Shown here piece after piece: positions 59,900 through 64,000 of a stretch of DNA of 64,000 bases. The notes beneath the pieces are model-generated. The model was not told the DNA's origin. It ran no database searches and was given only the letters and a program-made list of their open reading frames with translations. The stretch covers positions 1,026,946 to 1,090,945 of the forward strand of contig NC_086363.1 of the NCBI RefSeq assembly GCF_036324505.1, given 5' to 3'. The translations under genes were made by a program, and so were the position numbers. Source of the stretch: Eleginops maclovinus (Eukaryota; Chordata; Actinopteri; Perciformes; Eleginopidae). How positions within the stretch are numbered: position 1 is the first letter of the stretch; every line of letters starts with the position of its first letter.

Positions 59900-61667
59900 A
59901 AACAGGTGGACTCTTCGTTCCTGATCACAGATACCGTCTTTTTAAAGGGACACTCATCTACTTTCTGGGGGGTTCCCGCTCCTGTAGAGTGGTCTTTAGG
60001 TTTTAACGTGCATGTAAGTGGTCTGCAAAGGCTGGAATCCAGAGGACCATTTCTCTCCAAAGTGACTCCAATGAAAGCTGAAAGGAGAACTTGATATTCC
60101 AGATGTGTGCATAAGAGATGATATTTGGTTGAGGGTTAGTTTTAATTTTACAGGTGTTAACCAATGCTGCATGTGCTCTGCATGGTAACCGTGTCAGTGC
60201 ACCATCCCTCACTTATCCTGCCTGAACGATCAGAAGCCCGTCACTAGAGGGCGACGTTTGCAAGGAAATCAGCAGTAAGCGCTCCATCATGATCAGGTAG
60301 AAATGCCTTTTACTAACATGCTCTTTCCTGTTGGGATCCTTTCTTACTGTGCAAACATTTCCCACAATTACTGTGTGTGTGTGTGTGTGTGTGTGGGGCA
60401 TCTTCGCTGTTGTCTATGAATTTATCTCAGAGGAGACAGTGTACACACACACACACACACTTTAACTTGTTAACTCAGGAATATAAACCCTTATTAGCTT
60501 TCAGGAATCTGCTTTCTTAACGTACTCACTTCTCTTTTGATCCCCAATAACTACCAATTGAACATTAATGTGAAAACTCATCAAGAACCAGCCCGCTGCC
60601 TGAGAGTCTTCAGCCGCCAGGGGGCGTCACTATCAAGCTCGAACTTCTCAAATGTAATGATTCTGGTTTTTAGCCAAAACGCTGTGACTCTTCACCGTTT
60701 CTGACAGGGACTTTAACACATTTGACCACTTATTGAAATACTTGTATGCCCTTAAGCATATTAACATGTTGATTTAAAACAGTGCTGGTGTATTTGGAGG
60801 CATTAACAGAAATTGCTTTATGATTAAAAAGGCAATTTTGACCAACAAATCACAAAGGTTGGAATTTGACTGAAATCTCACAAACTTGGGCATTGACCTG
60901 ACACAAATATTGACTACAACAGGATATTTGGGACTTTGGTGGCGCTATCATTACTTTTATTGGTAAAGACAATCAACATATCTCTTGCTGTGTATCATAT
61001 GTGTAAGAAAGAACCCCTCTTTGGTCTGATTGACAGAATTTAGGGACTCTTATTCTCTTTAGCAAAGTTCAATATGTGACAGATTACACATTTTGGAGGT
61101 TAATCCAAATTGTGGGATAAATGAAAGATTTGGGGCTATGGGACATTAAATATAAGGAGCCATGAATCACATTTTGAGGATCTCTTTCAGATTTGGATCT
61201 TCACTTTCAGATTCTCGCTGCCTTTACATCTAATACTCTTTACCAACCACTAAAGATTTGGCCAAGTCTGCCTCGGACACATTAAGGACGTTTTGGATGC
61301 ACATTTTGTCTCACGTTTCTTACTGTTTGTATTTTCCCTTTTAGTCGGACCGGATCAACTCTCTTTGGCTGATTTTAATTATCTTACATTTGTGTTTCCT
61401 CTCAATCAGACTGGGACCTTCTGCTCCGTCCCTGAAGACCGGAGTGATTCATTAAGGGGGGAAAGTCTGAGCTGGGGGGTGGGGGGTTAGTTTACCAGAC
61501 TGTGTAATATTTTCCCTTTGATTCACCAAATGAAAAAGGGGGTAAAAGCCTCAGTCTTCCCCCCCAACAACCCCCATCCCAAAAACGCAGATCTCCTGTC
61601 TCCTTGTGGCCGAGACGCACAGAAGCCCTCCATCACCGGAAAGGAATGCAGAGAACTATTTAAAAGT

Positions 61668-61716
<49 letters not shown>

Positions 61717-61811
61717 TGTGTGTGAGACAGAGAGAGGGAGAGAGAGTGTGTGTCCAAGCACTTTTAAAGGTTGCACATCATTTTTTGTCTCGGCTGCATG
61801 TCGTCAGAGCA
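59900..61811. other. Intergenic region between COX7A2 and the next gene
   Basis: No exon seen. Holds (TG)n at 60372-60394, (CA)n at 60442-60460, (TG)n at 61672-61708 and two CTCF-like motifs, tagagggcga near 60245 and ccgccagggggcg at 60614. Confidence 0.45.
60614..60627 (+). promoter_or_regulatory. CTCF-like motif
   Basis: ccgccagggggcgt is close to the vertebrate CTCF core (CCASYAGRKGGCRS; two mismatches). It lies between COX7A2 and the presumed COL12A1. Occupancy cannot be judged from sequence. Confidence 0.4.
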
Positions 61812-62697
61812 GGATGGGGAGTAACGACTTACATGTGAGGAGGTAATCAGATTACTATCAGGATTACAGAAGTACAACACATTTAGAAATAAAGATGGAT
61901 ATATCAGAGTGAAAGTAGAAGTACTCAGATCTTGTACTTGAGTAAAGTAGAAGTACTCAGATCTTGTACTTGAGCAAAGTAGAAGTACTCAGATCTTGTA
62001 CTTGAGTAAAGTAGAAGTACTCAGGTCTTGTACTTGAGTAAAGTAGAAGTACTCAGATCTTGTACTTGAGTAAAGTAGAAGTACTCAGATCTTGTACTTG
62101 AGTAAAGTAGAAGTACTCAGGTCTTGTACTTGAGTAAAGTAGAAGTACTCAGGTCTTGTACTTGAGTAAAGTAGAAGTACTCAGATCTTGTACTTGAGTA
62201 AAGTAGAAGTACTCAGATCTTGTACTTGAGTAAAGTTGAAGTACTCAGGTCTTGTACTTGAGTAAAGTAGAAGTACCAGAGTGTAGGAATACTCTGTCAC
62301 AGTAAAAGTATTCTAAATGTTCCTCCAGTGAAAGTAGAAAGTACTCTCCTCTAAATGTACTTAAAGTAGTGACAGTAAAAGTAGTCATTGTCTGATTGGT
62401 CCATTTCAGAATAATATCTCTGATATGTTTTATAATGATTGATCATTAAAGTGTTCTCAGAGCTGGTAAAGGTGCAGCTAGTTTGAATGGCTTTGTATAC
62501 TGCAGGGTAGCTGCTGGATTTACTGCAGGTGAACTATAGTCTGATTTAAGGGGGATTATATTCACCATCATTAATCCTAATCTGCCTAGCAACTAAAGGG
62601 GTTCAATACATGTAGTGGAGTAAAATTTGCATGAAATGGAAACATGTAACCAGTGATTGTAACGGATTACATTTTTAAAGTAACCCTCCCAACGCTG
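61812..62697 (+). mobile_element. Compound dispersed element with internal 32-bp array
   Basis: The left end cagagcaggatggggagtaa and the reverse of the right end cagcgttgggagggttac look like degenerate inverted termini. Inside, 61905-62275 is about twelve 32-bp units (gtactcagatcttgtacttg agtaaagtagaa). The right third (62371-62625) is the 255-bp segment also found at 43031-43285. Similar wording is, from memory, very common in spiny-rayed fish genomes. Confidence 0.65.
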
Positions 62698-62725
62698 CGT
62701 AAGAGCGGCGGGAGGGCAGGCAGAT

Positions 62726-62750
62726 CCCCCCCCCCCCCCCCCCCCCCCCC
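62726..62750 (+). repeat. Poly-C tract of 25
   Basis: Twenty-five uninterrupted C; the length may be an assembly estimate. Confidence 0.9.
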
Positions 62751-62763
62751 TGTTAAGTACCAG

Positions 62764-63623
62764 ATTGTGTGGAGAGTCGTCCCATTTGGAAAGAAGCTCG
62801 CCGACGCGTCTGGGAACCAAAAGCTCTCCGGATCACCTCTCTCTCCCTCTCCTCAGGCTGAGAGTCTGCAACAGAGATTACTCATTTTATTTTTTTATTT
62901 CTTTAAACCAAAGCAGAGAAATTCGACAGTCTTCTCCATAGGTCAGTCTTTATATTTTTCCGGGTGAATTATTTGGGGCTCCAGGGGACGCATAAATGAA
63001 GTATTTCTTGCAGCTTTAAGGTTGTTTTATTTCTCGGCTTTACTATGTTCTAATATTCCAGCTACAATCCAGTTTAAGTTGGAATATTTGGAGGAACGCG
63101 TGGACTATTCCTTGACATCGCGGCGCGTAATTGCGCACGGAGCTAGGATTTAACGCTCCGATTTTTTCTGAACTTCGGAAAGACTTTGTCTCGGGTAGAG
63201 TGCGTTTAAATAATCAGCAGGGATATTAGGGCTGCTTTAGGAGGGAAAAACGGAGTCTAACAGAAAGAGAATGGAGCTATTCTAACAGGTTATCCATTGA
63301 AACGGCTTTTTTGGTTGTTTAAAATTATGAAAATGTGGATTTTTGGATTTGATTCAATCATTGATATAAATTCTATCTCGTAGAAAACGTTTTGCCTCTC
63401 AGGGAAGCAGTTGTTAGGAGCCCAGGGATCATGAACATCTGATTTCTGATATTTTCCTGCGTGTTTTAGTGGCTTTTTAAGCATCTGATTGCTGGTTGAG
63501 TTTCACGAGGCAGGTGGCTCAAAGTTCTTGTGGAGCCTCGGGCTGATGTTTGCAGCTCTAACCGCCTCCTCCGTTCCTCCTCAGCCTCCTTCATGTGCTG
63601 CTGGCCGGAGGAAGAATAAGAAG
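62764..63623 (+). other. Presumed 5' flank / 5' UTR of the right-edge gene
   Basis: No coding exon. A cctcctcag acceptor near 63583 suggests the start-codon exon may be exon 2. A nine-codon upstream ORF (63593-63619, including stop) ends four bases before the proposed ATG. Confidence 0.35.
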
Positions 63624-63699
63624 ATGAAGAGCAGGATGTTTGTGGCGGCGGCTGCCCTCCTGGCACTGCTGCTGTCCTCCTCTCAGGCACAGGATCAAG
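63624..63699 (+). CDS. col12a1: Signal-peptide exon of a secreted protein, probably collagen XII alpha 1 (partial)
   Basis: MKSRMFVAAAALLALLLSSS followed by QAQDQ is a textbook signal peptide; a gtaaag donor follows at 63700 in phase 1. The pattern (MxSR start, Ala/Leu core, SS before cleavage) resembles the vertebrate COL12A1 N-terminus. In human, COL12A1 is the gene directly downstream of COX7A2 in the same transcriptional orientation, as here. The rest lies beyond the window, so identity rests on synteny plus a short resemblance. Upstream the frame stays open to another ATG at 63545, but the internal ATG gives the better signal peptide. Confidence 0.55.
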
Positions 63700-64000
63700 G
63701 TAAAGCTGCTCTTCCTCTCCTCCTCTTCATCATCCTCTCTCCCTCTCTCTTTTCATCTCCTCTCACCTCTGCCTCTCCTCTGCGATGTGTAGATGCATAT
63801 TTAGTCTGAATAAAGAAATCACAGAGAAAGAAAATGTGTGGATTGATTTGTGTAACCTTCTGATTGATGTTTTCCCCCCAAGTTTCCATCAGGATTTCAC
63901 AAGACTTTCAGCTTCAAATATCTGGGTTGAATTTATGGATTTTTAGCCAAACCAGTAGCTCCTAAGAAGAGTTTTTTTTAGCCATTAGAGACTTAAAAGA
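63700..64000 (+). other. First intron of the right-edge gene
   Basis: Starts with the donor gtaaagctgctc and a pyrimidine-rich tract; no further exon before the window ends. Confidence 0.5.

Overview
This window looks like nuclear DNA of a ray-finned fish, most likely a spiny-rayed (acanthomorph) teleost. The genes have many short introns, splice sites follow GT/AG, and the proteins match vertebrate families closely. The intergenic DNA holds fish-type dispersed repeats, tRNA-derived SINEs, long CA/TG microsatellites and large minisatellite arrays. No bacterial operon, CRISPR array or intact viral genome is present.

Layout. Positions 1-22,200 are a gene-free upstream region. It carries a 57-bp minisatellite family (541-868 and 13,194-14,085), a 40-bp array (1,438-2,788), a 72-bp family (6,644-8,228 and 9,428-9,828), a GATT-rich array, a SINE and an LTR-like element, with unique stretches that may hold regulatory DNA. 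NT5E (ecto-5'-nucleotidase, CD73) follows on the + strand (22,247-29,542, nine coding exons, 577 aa). Three more arrays of the same two families sit in its introns. SNX14 lies tail-to-tail with it on the - strand (30,878-43,013, 28 coding exons, 924 aa). SYNCRIP (hnRNP Q) is next on the - strand (49,212-53,534 plus a first exon at about 55,000, 636 aa from the second-exon ATG). It has an alternative last coding exon buried at 47,742-47,780. COX7A2 is on the + strand, head-to-head with SYNCRIP (55,999-59,707, four exons, 82 aa). At the right edge a signal-peptide exon (63,624-63,699) probably starts COL12A1.

The exon models were built by hand from splice sites and recalled human orthologues. 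For NT5E, SNX14, SYNCRIP and COX7A2 the summed exon lengths give an open frame, and the lengths match the families. The genes do not form one pathway. They are two syntenic blocks (NT5E-SNX14-SYNCRIP and COX7A2-COL12A1) that lie apart on human 6q14 and adjoin here.

Most notable: (1) inverted 57-bp arrays flank NT5E exons 2-3, an arrangement that favours back-splicing or dsRNA; (2) three SNX14 splice sites are fused to long UG or CA microsatellites, which are binding sites for TDP-43 and hnRNP L; (3) the hidden SYNCRIP Q1-type terminal exon; (4) a candidate 15-nt in-frame SNX14 microexon; (5) two minisatellite families recurring at seven loci within 28 kb, one of them carrying an E-box-like site in nearly every unit.
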